Below the pieces are notes generated by a model. It made no database searches, was not told the DNA's origin, and worked only from the letters and a program-made list of their open reading frames with translations. From Microbacterium immunditiarum (GTDB lineage Bacteria > Actinomycetota > Actinomycetes > Actinomycetales > Microbacteriaceae), in assembly GCF_013409785.1 (NCBI RefSeq), contig NZ_JACCBV010000001.1:372001-436000 (forward strand): a DNA stretch of 64,000 nucleotides, in the 5' to 3' direction. Positions 1 to 8,171 of the stretch are shown one piece after another (position 1 is the stretch's first letter; each line of letters begins with the position of its first letter). Position numbers and translations under genes: made by a program.

Positions 1-432
1 GCCGAACGCGACCCCGGCGACCCCGAAGGCGCCCGATGCCACGCGCGCGTCGGCGGTGATCCCTCGGCGAAACGCCGCGAGCCCCGAGGCGACGCCGTTC
101 AGGATCAGCGCGATCCCGACGACGAGTGCGAGCACGCGCACCGTGAGGCCGGGCCACGCGAGGACGAAGGCGCCCGCGGCGATCCACACTCCTGCGAGCA
201 GGCCCCGCCACCGGGGAGGGCGAGCGCCCGGCTCGACCTCGCCTCCACCCGTCAGCTCGAGGACGCCGGTGAGCACCAGGCCGGCGCCGATGAGCAGCGC
301 GAGCACGCCGAGCGACGTCGTCGGACGGAACGTGATCACGACGCCGAGCGCGATCGTGAGCACTCCGACGGCGACGCGCACCCACGAGGGCAGCCGCGCG
401 AACCAGCGGCGCAGTCCTGCGATCGGATCCAT
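1..432 (-). CDS. HdeD/DUF308-like membrane protein, N-terminal part (runs off left edge)
   Basis: An open frame from an ATG at 432 continues through base 1, giving 144 residues of a longer protein. It begins MDPIAGLRRWFARLP and then alternates hydrophobic helices (VAVGVLTIALGVVITF, LGVLALLIGAGLVLTGVLEL) with short polar turns, the repeated short-helix pattern of the HdeD/DUF308 family. A GGGGGAGAG ribosome site lies just upstream of the ATG. The gene is divergent from the MATE exporter. HdeD-type proteins are membrane proteins of poorly known role, so only the family and membrane location are claimed. Confidence 0.7.
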   Translation of the reverse strand, partial: MDPIAGLRRWFARLPSWVRVAVGVLTIALGVVITFRPTTSLGVLALLIGAGLVLTGVLELTGGGEVEPGARPPRWRGLLAGVWIAAGAFVLAWPGLTVRVLALVVGIALILNGVASGLAAFRRGITADARVASGAFGVAGVAFG

Positions 433-569
433 CTCTCCCCCGGCGAGGTTGAAGGCGAGCACCGACGCGTCGAACCTACCCGCGCTTCAGCCCGCGGCCC
501 GGGTGAAACGGCCGATCGCACCGAAAAGCGGCCGCGCCCGGCGTCCCCGCCCGCCTCTAGGCTCGACGC

Positions 570-1895
570 GTGACGACCCGACCCGCGACGCTGAACCGCG
601 CGATCCTGCGCCTCGCGGTTCCGGCGCTCGGGTCGCTCGTCGCCGAGCCGCTCTTCCTCATCGTCGACTCGGCGCTCGTCGGCCACCTCGGCATCGTGCC
701 GCTCGCGGCGCTCGGCATCGCGTCGGCGGTCCTCCAGACGATCGTCGGCCTCATGGTGTTCCTCGCCTACTCGACCACGCCCGCCGTCGCGCGCCGGTTC
801 GGTGCGGGCGATCCGTCACGCGCCGTGTCGGTCGGCGTCGACGGGCTGTGGCTCGCGCTCGGGCTGGGTGCGATCCTCGCGATCGCCGGCTATCTCGCGA
901 CACCGCTCCTCGTCGGGCTGTTCGGCGCGAACCCCGAGGTCGCCGCCGACGCCGTCACGTACCTCGGCATCTCGATGTGGGGACTGCCGGCGATGCTCAT
1001 CGTGTTCGCCGCGACGGGCCTTCTTCGCGGAATGCAGGACACGGTGACGCCGCTGTGGATCGCGGGCATCGGCTTCGCCGCGAACGCTCTCCTCAACTGG
1101 CTCTTCATCTACGGGCTCGGGTGGGGCATCGCCGGGTCGGCGTTCGGGACCGTGCTCGCGCAGTGGGGAATGGTGGCCGCCTACGCGGTCGTGATCGGGC
1201 GGCTCGCGCGCGAGCACGAGGCATCCGTCCTGCCCCAGAGTCAAGGAGTGCGTGGGTCGGCCCGGTCCGGCGGCTGGCTCTTCCTGCGCACGGTGTCGCT
1301 GCGGCTCGCCCTGCTCGCGACGGTCGCCGTCGCCACGATGCTCGGCACCGAGGAGCTCGCCGGCTGGCAGGTCGCGTTCACGATCTTCTCGACCGCAGCC
1401 TTCGCGCTGGACGCGCTCGCGATCGCCGCGCAGGCGCTCATCGGCAAGGGGCTCGGCGCGCAGGACGCGCCGTTCGTCCGCCGCGTCCTCGGCCGCACGG
1501 TCGCGTGGGGAGTGTGGTTCGGCGTGGTCGTGGGCGCTGCGATCGGAGGCTTCTCCGCACTCATCGGGCTGCTCTTCACGGGCGATCCCACGATCGCGGC
1601 CCTCGTGCAGCCGGCGCTCATCGTGCTCGCCGTCGCGCAGCCGGTGTGCGGCGTCGTGTTCGTGCTCGACGGCGTGCTCATCGGCGCGGGCGACGCGCGC
1701 TACCTCGCGATCGCGGGAGGGCTCAACCTCGTGCCGTTCCTCCCGGCGCTCGTCGTGCTGGCGCTCCTGCACCCGACGGGTGCGGCAGGGCTCGCGTGGC
1801 TCGCGGTCGCCTTCTTCGGCGTGTACATGCTCGCGCGCCTCGCGACGCTCGGCTGGCGCGTGCTTCGACCGGAGTGGATGACCGCCGGAGCGTGA
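570..1895 (+). CDS. MATE family efflux transporter (DinF-like)
   Basis: This 441-residue polytopic membrane protein begins LNRAILRLAVPALGSLVAEP, the usual start of MATE/DinF exporters, and has about 12 hydrophobic segments, with LFLIVDSALVGHLG in the first bundle. MATE proteins export cationic drugs or metabolites using H+ or Na+ gradients; the substrate here cannot be told. The start is GTG at 570. The hexamer TAGGCT ends 6 nt before it and no ribosome site is visible, so a leaderless transcript is likely. It converges on the TrmH-type gene with a 6-base gap. Confidence 0.9.
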   Translation: MTTRPATLNRAILRLAVPALGSLVAEPLFLIVDSALVGHLGIVPLAALGIASAVLQTIVGLMVFLAYSTTPAVARRFGAGDPSRAVSVGVDGLWLALGLGAILAIAGYLATPLLVGLFGANPEVAADAVTYLGISMWGLPAMLIVFAATGLLRGMQDTVTPLWIAGIGFAANALLNWLFIYGLGWGIAGSAFGTVLAQWGMVAAYAVVIGRLAREHEASVLPQSQGVRGSARSGGWLFLRTVSLRLALLATVAVATMLGTEELAGWQVAFTIFSTAAFALDALAIAAQALIGKGLGAQDAPFVRRVLGRTVAWGVWFGVVVGAAIGGFSALIGLLFTGDPTIAALVQPALIVLAVAQPVCGVVFVLDGVLIGAGDARYLAIAGGLNLVPFLPALVVLALLHPTGAAGLAWLAVAFFGVYMLARLATLGWRVLRPEWMTAGA

Positions 1896-1901
1896 GCCGG
1901 C

Positions 1902-2609
1902 TCAGCGCGCCCAGCGGCGACACCACTCGTACATGACGACCGCTGCCGCCGCACTCGCGTTGATCGATCGGGTGGAGCCGTACTGCGTGATCTCGACGAC
2001 GGCGGATGCGGCGGCGAGCGCCTCCGGCGAGAGCCCCGGTCCCTCCTGCCCGAAGAGGAACACGCACCGCTCGGGCACCTCGCCGTGGTCGAGGGGCGCC
2101 GACCCCTCGACGTTGTCCACGGCGATGATCGGGACGGATGCGGCATCCGCCCACTCCTTGAACGCGGATACGTCCTCGTGGTGCCGCACGTGCTGGTACC
2201 GGTCGGTGACCATCGCGCCGCGGCGGTTCCAGCGGCGGCGGCCGATGATGTGCACCTCGGCGGCGAGGAACGCGTTCGCGCTGCGCACGATCGAGCCGAT
2301 GTTCATGTCGTGCTGCCAGTTCTCGATCGCGACGTGGAACCCGTGGCGACGCGTGTCGAGATCGGCGACGATCGCGTCGACCGTCCAGTACCTGTAGGCG
2401 TCGACGACGTTGCGTCGATCGCCGTGCGCGAGGAGCTCGGGGTCGTAGCGCGGGTCGTCGGGCCATGCGGCGGGTCCGCCCGGCCACGGTCCGACGCCGA
2501 CGGGGAGCTGGGGCTCCGGCTCCGGCGGCTCTGCGGCGGTTCTGGCGGGCCCGGCGGAGGGCTCGGGCCCGTCCGGCACGGATCGGTCGGCGTCGGGCGA
2601 GGCGGTCAC
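1902..2609 (-). CDS. TrmH/SpoU family RNA 2'-O-methyltransferase
   Basis: This 235-residue protein has the three SPOUT motifs in order: NIGSIVRSANAF (about residue 104), FLFGQEGPGL (about 186) and GSTRSINASAAAAVVMYEW near the C-terminus. The family uses SAM to methylate a ribose 2'-OH in tRNA or rRNA, with the C-terminal trefoil knot binding SAM. The first 70 residues are rich in Pro, Glu and Gly and are probably flexible. The start is GTG at 2609, with TAATCT on the minus strand (2616-2621) ending 6 nt upstream, so it is probably leaderless. The RNA target is not predictable. Confidence 0.9.
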   Translation of the reverse strand: MTASPDADRSVPDGPEPSAGPARTAAEPPEPEPQLPVGVGPWPGGPAAWPDDPRYDPELLAHGDRRNVVDAYRYWTVDAIVADLDTRRHGFHVAIENWQHDMNIGSIVRSANAFLAAEVHIIGRRRWNRRGAMVTDRYQHVRHHEDVSAFKEWADAASVPIIAVDNVEGSAPLDHGEVPERCVFLFGQEGPGLSPEALAAASAVVEITQYGSTRSINASAAAAVVMYEWCRRWAR

Positions 2610-2649
2610 CGGGCCAGATTACGCGGGCATGCGTGACGGCGCGTCCTCT

Positions 2650-2692
2650 TTTCGGTGTACCGAAATCACGCTATGGTTTCGGTATGCCGAAA
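2650..2692 (+). promoter_or_regulatory. mntH promoter with two copies of a palindromic operator
   Basis: TTTCGGTGTACCGAAA (2650-2665) and TTTCGGTATGCCGAAA (2677-2692) are two copies of one palindrome, 27 bp apart. Between them TATGGT (2672-2677) is a good -10 element, 6 nt before the mntH ATG at 2684. The first copy covers the -35 region. The second covers the predicted start site and the start codon. The arrangement suits metal-dependent repression by the adjacent DtxR-family regulator; that link is inferred. Confidence 0.8.
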
Positions 2693-4060
2693 ACTGCCGC
2701 CCCTGCCAGACAGCGCTCCGGTCGTGCGACCCGCGACGCATTCGAGGGCGGTACGCGCCGGCGTCCCACGATCCCTCGCGTCGCATGGCTCATCGGCCCC
2801 GCGCTCGTCGCCGGGGTGGCCTACCTCGATCCGGGCAACGTCGCCAGCAACATGACGGCGGGTGCACGTTACGGCTACCTCCTCGTGTGGGTCGTCGTGC
2901 TGGGCAACGTCATGGCGTGGCTCATCCAGTACCTCTCCGCCAAGCTCGGCATCGTCACGGGCCGCAGTCTTCCCGAGACGCTCGGCGGGCGCATCCGCAG
3001 CAAGTGGGGTCGGCGCGCCTACTGGCTGCAGGCCGAGCTCGTCGCGATGGCCACCGACATCGCCGAGGTGATCGGAGGCGCGGTCGCCCTCTACCTGCTG
3101 TTCGGCGTGCCGCTGCTGTGGGGCGGCCTCATCACGGGCGCCGTGTCGATCGGACTGCTGCTCGTGCAATCGCACAAGGGCGCGAAGCCGTTCGAGTTCG
3201 TGGTCATCGGGCTCGTGCTCATCATCGCGTTCGGCTTCACCTACGGCGTGTTCGTCGCCCCGCCGGACCCGATCGGCATCGTCGGCGGGCTCGTGCCCCG
3301 CTTCGAGGGCACCGACTCGGTGCTGCTGGCGGCGTCGATCCTGGGTGCGACGATCATGCCGCACGCGATCTACGCGCACAGCGCGCTCGCTCGCGACCGG
3401 TTCGCGCCGACCGGTCCCGCCGCCGCCGCCGCACGGGGGCTCGACCGGCCGCCCGCCGCGGAGCCGCTCACGCGGGGCGTCCCGCTCGAAGACCTGCGCG
3501 GCATCCCGACGACGCGCCTCCTGCGAGCGACGAAGTGGGACGTCACCATCGCGATGGCGATCGCCGGCACCGTGAACCTGTGCATCCTGCTGCTCGCGGC
3601 CGCGAACCTCGACGGCGTGCCGGGCACCGACACTCTCGAGGGCGCCTACGCGGCCCTCGCCACGGGGATCAGCCCGCTCGTCGCGACGCTCTTCGCGGTG
3701 GGCCTGCTCGCGAGCGGCCTGGCCAGCACGTCGGTCGGTGCGTATGCGGGTGCCGAGATCATGCACGGGCTGCTCCACATCCGCGTGCCGCTTCTCGCGA
3801 GGCGCCTCGTCACGCTGATCCCGGCGCTCGCGATCCTCGCGCTCGGCGTCGATCCGACCCTCGCGCTCGTGCTGAGCCAGGTCGTCCTGTCGTTCGGCAT
3901 CCCGTTCGCCCTCATCCCGCTCGTCGCACTGACGGCGAAGCGTGACGTGCTGGGACGATTCCGCAACCGCGTCGCGACGACCGTGGCGGGGGTCGCGGCA
4001 TCCGCCTTCCTCATCGCCCTCAACGGCGTGCTGCTGTGGCTCGTGCTCACGGGCTCATGA
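2684..4060 (+). CDS. mntH: NRAMP family Mn2+/Fe2+ transporter
   Basis: This 458-residue polytopic protein has the NRAMP metal-site motifs: DPGN in the first helix (AYLDPGNVASNM) and MPH in helix 6 (ATIMPHAIYAHSAL). NRAMP proteins import Mn2+ or Fe2+ with protons. The frame is open upstream to 2465, but the ATG at 2684 is chosen because homologous sequence begins soon after it and the -10 hexamer ends 6 nt before it. No ribosome site is present. The mntR-like gene follows 33 bases later. The loop around residues 240-285 (GPAAAARGLDRPP region) is longer than usual. Confidence 0.92.
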   Translation: MPKTAAPARQRSGRATRDAFEGGTRRRPTIPRVAWLIGPALVAGVAYLDPGNVASNMTAGARYGYLLVWVVVLGNVMAWLIQYLSAKLGIVTGRSLPETLGGRIRSKWGRRAYWLQAELVAMATDIAEVIGGAVALYLLFGVPLLWGGLITGAVSIGLLLVQSHKGAKPFEFVVIGLVLIIAFGFTYGVFVAPPDPIGIVGGLVPRFEGTDSVLLAASILGATIMPHAIYAHSALARDRFAPTGPAAAAARGLDRPPAAEPLTRGVPLEDLRGIPTTRLLRATKWDVTIAMAIAGTVNLCILLLAAANLDGVPGTDTLEGAYAALATGISPLVATLFAVGLLASGLASTSVGAYAGAEIMHGLLHIRVPLLARRLVTLIPALAILALGVDPTLALVLSQVVLSFGIPFALIPLVALTAKRDVLGRFRNRVATTVAGVAASAFLIALNGVLLWLVLTGS

Positions 4061-4093
4061 GAGGCGCCGCGCCGCGCCGGGTAGCCTGAACCA

Positions 4094-4729
4094 GTGCCGT
4101 CCCCCGCCATCGACGACTACCTCAAGACCATCTACCACCACACCGAGTGGCAGGACGATCGCATCACGCCGTCGCAGCTCGCGTCGGTGCTGGGGCTCGC
4201 GCCGTCGAGTGTGACCGAGATGGTGCAGAAGCTCGCGGCGCAGGGCCTCGTGACGCACCGCCCGTACGGTCCCGTGTCACTCTCGCCCGCGGGGGAGAGG
4301 CGCGCGGCGAGCGTCATCCGGCGGCACCGCCTCATCGAGACGTGGCTCGTGCGCGAGTTCGGCTACACGTGGGACGAGGTGCACGACGAGGCCGAGATCC
4401 TCGAGCACTCGATCAGCGACCGGCTGCTCGAGCGCATCGACGAGCGGCTGGGGCATCCGCGATTCGATCCGCACGGCGACGCGATTCCGGATGCCGAGGG
4501 CATCGTCCACCGCGAGCCGTTCGTGCTCCTCTCCCGGGCGGACGCGGGCCACGAGGGCCGGGTGCTGCGCGTGAGCGACCGCGATCCCGCGCTGCTGCGA
4601 GCCCTCGAGGACGCGGGGGTCGTCGTAGGGGCGGTCGTGACGGTTGCGGGTGCCTCGGCGATCCGCCTCGACGGGGCCGACGTTGCCCTGCCACCCGATG
4701 CGGCCGACGCCGTGTGGTTGACCGCCTGA
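4094..4729 (+). CDS. mntR: DtxR/MntR family metal-dependent repressor
   Basis: This 211-residue regulator has an N-terminal winged helix (SQLASVLGLAPSSVTEMVQKL), a metal-binding dimer domain (EAEILEHSISDRLLERID) and a C-terminal FeoA/SH3-like domain. The usual CPHG segment of iron-sensing DtxR/IdeR reads DPHG here. Aspartate for the cysteine ligand fits an Mn-sensing MntR rather than an iron regulator (inference). The start is GTG at 4094, with TAGCCT (4082-4087) ending 6 nt before it, so it has its own probably leaderless promoter. The paired operators before mntH are its likely target. Confidence 0.88.
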   Translation: MPSPAIDDYLKTIYHHTEWQDDRITPSQLASVLGLAPSSVTEMVQKLAAQGLVTHRPYGPVSLSPAGERRAASVIRRHRLIETWLVREFGYTWDEVHDEAEILEHSISDRLLERIDERLGHPRFDPHGDAIPDAEGIVHREPFVLLSRADAGHEGRVLRVSDRDPALLRALEDAGVVVGAVVTVAGASAIRLDGADVALPPDAADAVWLTA

Positions 4730-4758
4730 CGCCTCCGCACTCTGGGGTGATCAGGGCG

Positions 4759-5451
4759 TCAGAAGAAGGCCATGCCGGCGAGGTAGCTGATCCCCATCGT
4801 GCCCAGGCCCACGGCGAGACTGCGGATCAGCATCCGCAGTGCCGAGAGCCGGCCGACACCGGCCGCGACGAGCGATGTGAGCGCGAGCGATGCGACCACG
4901 GCGGCGAGGATCGCCCACGTCTCGACGGCGACCGGCGCGAGGAACGTGATGAGCAGCGGCACAGCCGCCCCGATCATGAACGCGATCGCCGTCTCGACGC
5001 CGGCCCACCACGGAGCCGCCGCCCCCATGACCTCTTCGAGTCCGTGCTCGGCGTCGAGCTGCGCGGCGAGCGCGTCGCGCGCGGTGAGCTGCTGGGCGAC
5101 CTCGTGCGCCAGCTCGGGACTCAGGCCGCGCGACTCCCAGTGCGCCGCGAGCTCAGCGAGCTCTCCCGCGGGGTCGGCCTCGATCTCCTCCGCCTCCTCG
5201 CGCGCGACGGTCAGCTGCGCCTCGCGCTCCGCGGCGACCTCCGCCCATTTCGCGCCACCTGCGCTCAGGCCACCGGCGAGCATCGCGCCGATCGCGGTGT
5301 ACATGAGCAGCCGATCGCCCGCGCCGGCGCCGGCGAAGCCCTGGAGCAGGCCCGCGGTCGCGATGATCCCGTCGTTCGCGTCGATCGCCCACGAGGTCTC
5401 GCGGATGCGCTCGATCATGCGCCTCCACAGCGAGCGCTCCTCCGCGGCCAT
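4759..5451 (-). CDS. VIT1/CCC1 family Fe2+/Mn2+ transporter
   Basis: This 230-residue protein starts with an amphipathic segment and the VIT signature SWAIDANDGIIATAGLLQGFAG. A Glu-rich cytoplasmic segment follows (EVAAEREAQLTVAREEAEEIE, then HEVAQQLTARDALAAQLDAEHGLEE), which matches the metal-binding domain of plant VIT1. Three C-terminal membrane helices complete it. The family moves Fe2+ or Mn2+ out of the cytosol. The ATG at 5451 is preceded by GGGAGGT at good spacing. Its place beside mntH/mntR suggests a Mn/Fe homeostasis group, although no TTTCGG-type palindrome is visible at this gene. Confidence 0.85.
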   Translation of the reverse strand: MAAEERSLWRRMIERIRETSWAIDANDGIIATAGLLQGFAGAGAGDRLLMYTAIGAMLAGGLSAGGAKWAEVAAEREAQLTVAREEAEEIEADPAGELAELAAHWESRGLSPELAHEVAQQLTARDALAAQLDAEHGLEEVMGAAAPWWAGVETAIAFMIGAAVPLLITFLAPVAVETWAILAAVVASLALTSLVAAGVGRLSALRMLIRSLAVGLGTMGISYLAGMAFF

Positions 5452-5554
5452 CGGCGACCTCCCGCGGTCATTCTCACACCGCGGATGCCGCCCCCCGCGG
5501 CTCCCCTGCCGTTCCCCGCCGTTCGCGACGAAGCGGAGCGAGCCGGGCGAGAGC

Positions 5555-6520
5555 TCAGCGCGACCGCACCCGCGCCGCGCGGTCGAACGGCCACCGCACA
5601 CCGGTGGCCGCCTCGCACGCGGCCCACAGGCGCTCGGCGATCTGGGCGTCCCGCGTGATGCGCGACGCCCGGGCACGGCGCGGCTCGCCGTGCGTGATGT
5701 ACCTCGGGCCCCAGAACTCGCCGCCCTCGATCGACGGGTCGACGAGCGCTCGCACGAGCGACCACGCGCCGTGCTCCTTCGATTGCGCGATCGCGGCCTG
5801 GAGGTTGTCGACGAAGCGCGTGAGCCGACTGGGCTCGTTGACGCCGATGATCCCCGGCGTTCGGCCGCTGGTCGAGTAGCCCGGATGCGCGACGACGCTC
5901 GTGACGGGGACGCCGGCCTCGCGCAGGCGCCGGTCGGCCTCGAGACCGAGCGCCGTGGTCGCCGTCTTCGACTGGACGTACGCGCGCCACGCGGAGTAGT
6001 CGTCGACGAGCTCGGGGTCGACCGGGTCGTACGGCGTGAGCGACGTCGACATGCTGCCGACCCACACCAGGCGCCCTTCCGACGCGGCGAGCGTGGTCAG
6101 CAGCTCGCCCGCGAGCGCGAAGTGTCCGAGCGCGTTGGTCGCGAAGACGAGCTCGTGCCCGTCGAGAGTCGTCTGCCGCTTCTTCGGCGTGTGGACGATC
6201 CCGGCGTTGAGCAGCACGCCGTCGAGGTGCTTGCGCGAGCGCACGGTCGCGGCGGCCGCGCGCACCGAGCCGAAGTTGCTCGTGTCGAGGATCATCGTGT
6301 CGACGGACGCGCGGAGCGCGGCATCCGGAGCCCTCCGATACACGGCCGCGCGCGCCGCCGACAGCCGGTTCGGATTGCGCCCGGTCATGATGACTCGCGC
6401 CCCCGCGCGGGCGAGCTGCTCCGACGCGAAATAGCCCAATCCGGCGTTCGAGCCGGTCACGAGATAGGTGCGGTCGGCGAGGTCGGGAAGCTCCCTCGGG
6501 TTCCACTCGGCGCGACTCAC
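5555..6520 (-). CDS. Short-chain dehydrogenase/reductase (protochlorophyllide reductase-like branch)
   Basis: This 321-residue oxidoreductase has the Rossmann motif TGSNAGLG near the N-terminus, LNAGI for the NAG motif, and YVQSK as the catalytic YxxxK. Its length and the C-terminal region with HPGYS resemble the retinol dehydrogenase/protochlorophyllide reductase-like SDR branch. TGRNPNRL after the second strand suggests NADP(H). The start is GTG at 6520, with TAGTCT on the minus strand (6527-6532) ending 6 nt upstream. The substrate is unknown and no operon partner helps. Confidence 0.88.
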   Translation of the reverse strand: MSRAEWNPRELPDLADRTYLVTGSNAGLGYFASEQLARAGARVIMTGRNPNRLSAARAAVYRRAPDAALRASVDTMILDTSNFGSVRAAAATVRSRKHLDGVLLNAGIVHTPKKRQTTLDGHELVFATNALGHFALAGELLTTLAASEGRLVWVGSMSTSLTPYDPVDPELVDDYSAWRAYVQSKTATTALGLEADRRLREAGVPVTSVVAHPGYSTSGRTPGIIGVNEPSRLTRFVDNLQAAIAQSKEHGAWSLVRALVDPSIEGGEFWGPRYITHGEPRRARASRITRDAQIAERLWAACEAATGVRWPFDRAARVRSR

Positions 6521-6593
6521 GAGTGAAGACTACGGCGCTTTGCGCGGGCGCAGATGCGGATGCCCCAGCAGGCGGCATCGCTAGGCTGAGCGC

Positions 6594-7403
6594 ATGCGGA
6601 CCCGGGCCGACATCGAGTGCTGGCTGACCGACATGGACGGCGTGCTCGTGCACGAGAGTCGTCCGATTCCGGGGGCGGCCGAGCTCCTCGCGCAGTGGCG
6701 CGACACCGGCGTCCCGTTCCTCGTCCTCACGAACAATCCGATCTTCACGCCGCGCGACCTGAGCGCACGGCTCGCGCGGTCGGGGCTCGACGTGCCGGAG
6801 GACCGCATCTGGACGTCAGCCCTTGCGACGGCCGACTTCCTGCGGTCGCAGCTGCCCGGCGGCACCGCGTACGTGATCGGCGAGGCCGGCCTGACGACGG
6901 CGCTCCACGAGGCCGGGTTCATCATGACCGAGACCCAGCCCGACTACGTCGTGGTCGGCGAGACCCGGCAGTACTCGTTCGAGGCGATCACGAAGGCGAT
7001 CCGCTTCATCAACGCGGGCGCGCGGTTCATCATCACGAATCCGGATGCCACCGGCCCCACTCCCTACGGAGTCGTGCCCGCGACGGGCTCGTTCGCCGCC
7101 CTCATCACGAAGGCGACCGGCAAGGAGCCGTACGTCGTCGGCAAGCCCAACCCGATGATGTTCCGGTCGGCGCTCAACCGCATCGGGGCGCATTCCGAGA
7201 CAACGGGCATGATCGGCGACCGCATGGACACCGACGTCGTCGCCGGGATCGAGGCGGGACTGCACACCGTGCTCGTGCTCACGGGGATCAGCGACCGCGC
7301 GGAGATCGAGAAGTACCCGTTCCGCCCCGACGAGGTGGTCGACTCGGTCGCGGACCTCGTCGTCGGCGACCCGCTCGAGTCGGAGCTCCCCGAGGGTGTC
7401 TGA
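6594..7403 (+). CDS. HAD superfamily IIA phosphatase (NagD-like)
   Basis: This 269-residue protein has HAD motif I as DMDGVLVHE, motif II in LTNN, a type IIA cap, motif III around VGKPNPMMF and motif IV in MIGDRMDTDVVAGIEAG. NagD-like enzymes dephosphorylate small sugar or nucleotide phosphates with Mg2+; the true substrate is not predictable. TAGGCT (6582-6587) ends 6 nt before the ATG and no ribosome site is visible, so it is probably leaderless. Confidence 0.92.
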   Translation: MRTRADIECWLTDMDGVLVHESRPIPGAAELLAQWRDTGVPFLVLTNNPIFTPRDLSARLARSGLDVPEDRIWTSALATADFLRSQLPGGTAYVIGEAGLTTALHEAGFIMTETQPDYVVVGETRQYSFEAITKAIRFINAGARFIITNPDATGPTPYGVVPATGSFAALITKATGKEPYVVGKPNPMMFRSALNRIGAHSETTGMIGDRMDTDVVAGIEAGLHTVLVLTGISDRAEIEKYPFRPDEVVDSVADLVVGDPLESELPEGV

Positions 7404-7453
7404 CCTGCCCGGGCGCCGGTCGGCGTGTCGGTAGTCCGCGCTATCGTCGGGGG

Positions 7454-8026
7454 ATGGGAGCGCTTGATGATGGCGAACGCGTCGAGGCTCCGGATGCCGC
7501 GACCTGGCGCGCCTGGCTCGAAGCGAACCACGCCAGCGCCAAGGGCGTGTGGCTCGTGCGTGCGCGGACCGGCTCCGGCCTGACGCTCGTCGAATACGAG
7601 GACGCGATCCAGCACGCGCTGTGCTTCGGGTGGATCGACGGCCCCACACGCACGTTCGACGACGACCGCGGCGGGCTGTGGTTCGCCCCACGTCGCCCCT
7701 CGAGTGGATGGGCCGCGACGAACAAGGCGCGCGTCGCGAAGCTCGAGGCGGCCGGGCTGCTCGCGCCCGCCGGCATCCGCGCCATCGAGGTCGCGAAGGC
7801 CAACGGAATGTGGACCGTCTTCGACAACGCCGACGCGCTGCGCGAACCCGACGACCTCGCCGCCGCGCTCGATGCGAACGAGACTGCTCGCGCGAACTGG
7901 GACGCGTTCCCGCCGTCGGCGCGCAAGCAGGGCATCGCCGCCGTCGACATGGCCCGCAAGCCCGAGACGCGCGCGGCGCGCATCGCGAAGGTCGTGGCGG
8001 ATGCCACGGAGGGCCGCCGCCCGTGA
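7454..8026 (+). CDS. YdeI/OmdA-associated family protein
   Basis: This 190-residue protein has family hallmarks: KGVWLVRARTGSG, YEDAIQHALCFGWIDG, FAPRRPSSGWAATNK and, at the end, FPPSARKQGIAAVDMARKPETRAARI. YdeI-like proteins are widespread cytosolic proteins of unclear biochemistry; a bacteriocin-protection label exists but is weakly founded. TATCGT (7442-7447) ends 6 nt before the ATG at 7454, so it is probably leaderless. Its stop overlaps the GTG of the next small gene (GTGA), implying translational coupling. Confidence 0.85.
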   Translation: MGALDDGERVEAPDAATWRAWLEANHASAKGVWLVRARTGSGLTLVEYEDAIQHALCFGWIDGPTRTFDDDRGGLWFAPRRPSSGWAATNKARVAKLEAAGLLAPAGIRAIEVAKANGMWTVFDNADALREPDDLAAALDANETARANWDAFPPSARKQGIAAVDMARKPETRAARIAKVVADATEGRRP

Positions 8027-8160
8027 TCAGCGGGTTCGAGCAGGCGCTGCTCTACGGCGTGACGGTCGTGATCCTCGCGGGGACGCTCGTCGTGTGGGTC
8101 GTGGCGTACGTGCGCCGCTACGGCAGGAAGCGGGACCGCGACGACGACCCCAGCACCTGA
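8023..8160 (+). CDS. Small single-span membrane protein (45 aa), unknown function
   Basis: A GTG at 8023 overlaps the preceding stop codon as GTGA and opens a 45-residue frame. One hydrophobic helix (LYGVTVVILAGTLVVWVVAYV) is followed by a strongly charged tail (RRYGRKRDRDDDPST). The helix-then-basic layout predicts a cytoplasmic C-terminus. The overlap with the YdeI-like gene argues that it is translated. I do not recognise a family. Confidence 0.6.
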   Translation: MISGFEQALLYGVTVVILAGTLVVWVVAYVRRYGRKRDRDDDPST

Positions 8161-8171
8161 GGGGTCACGGT

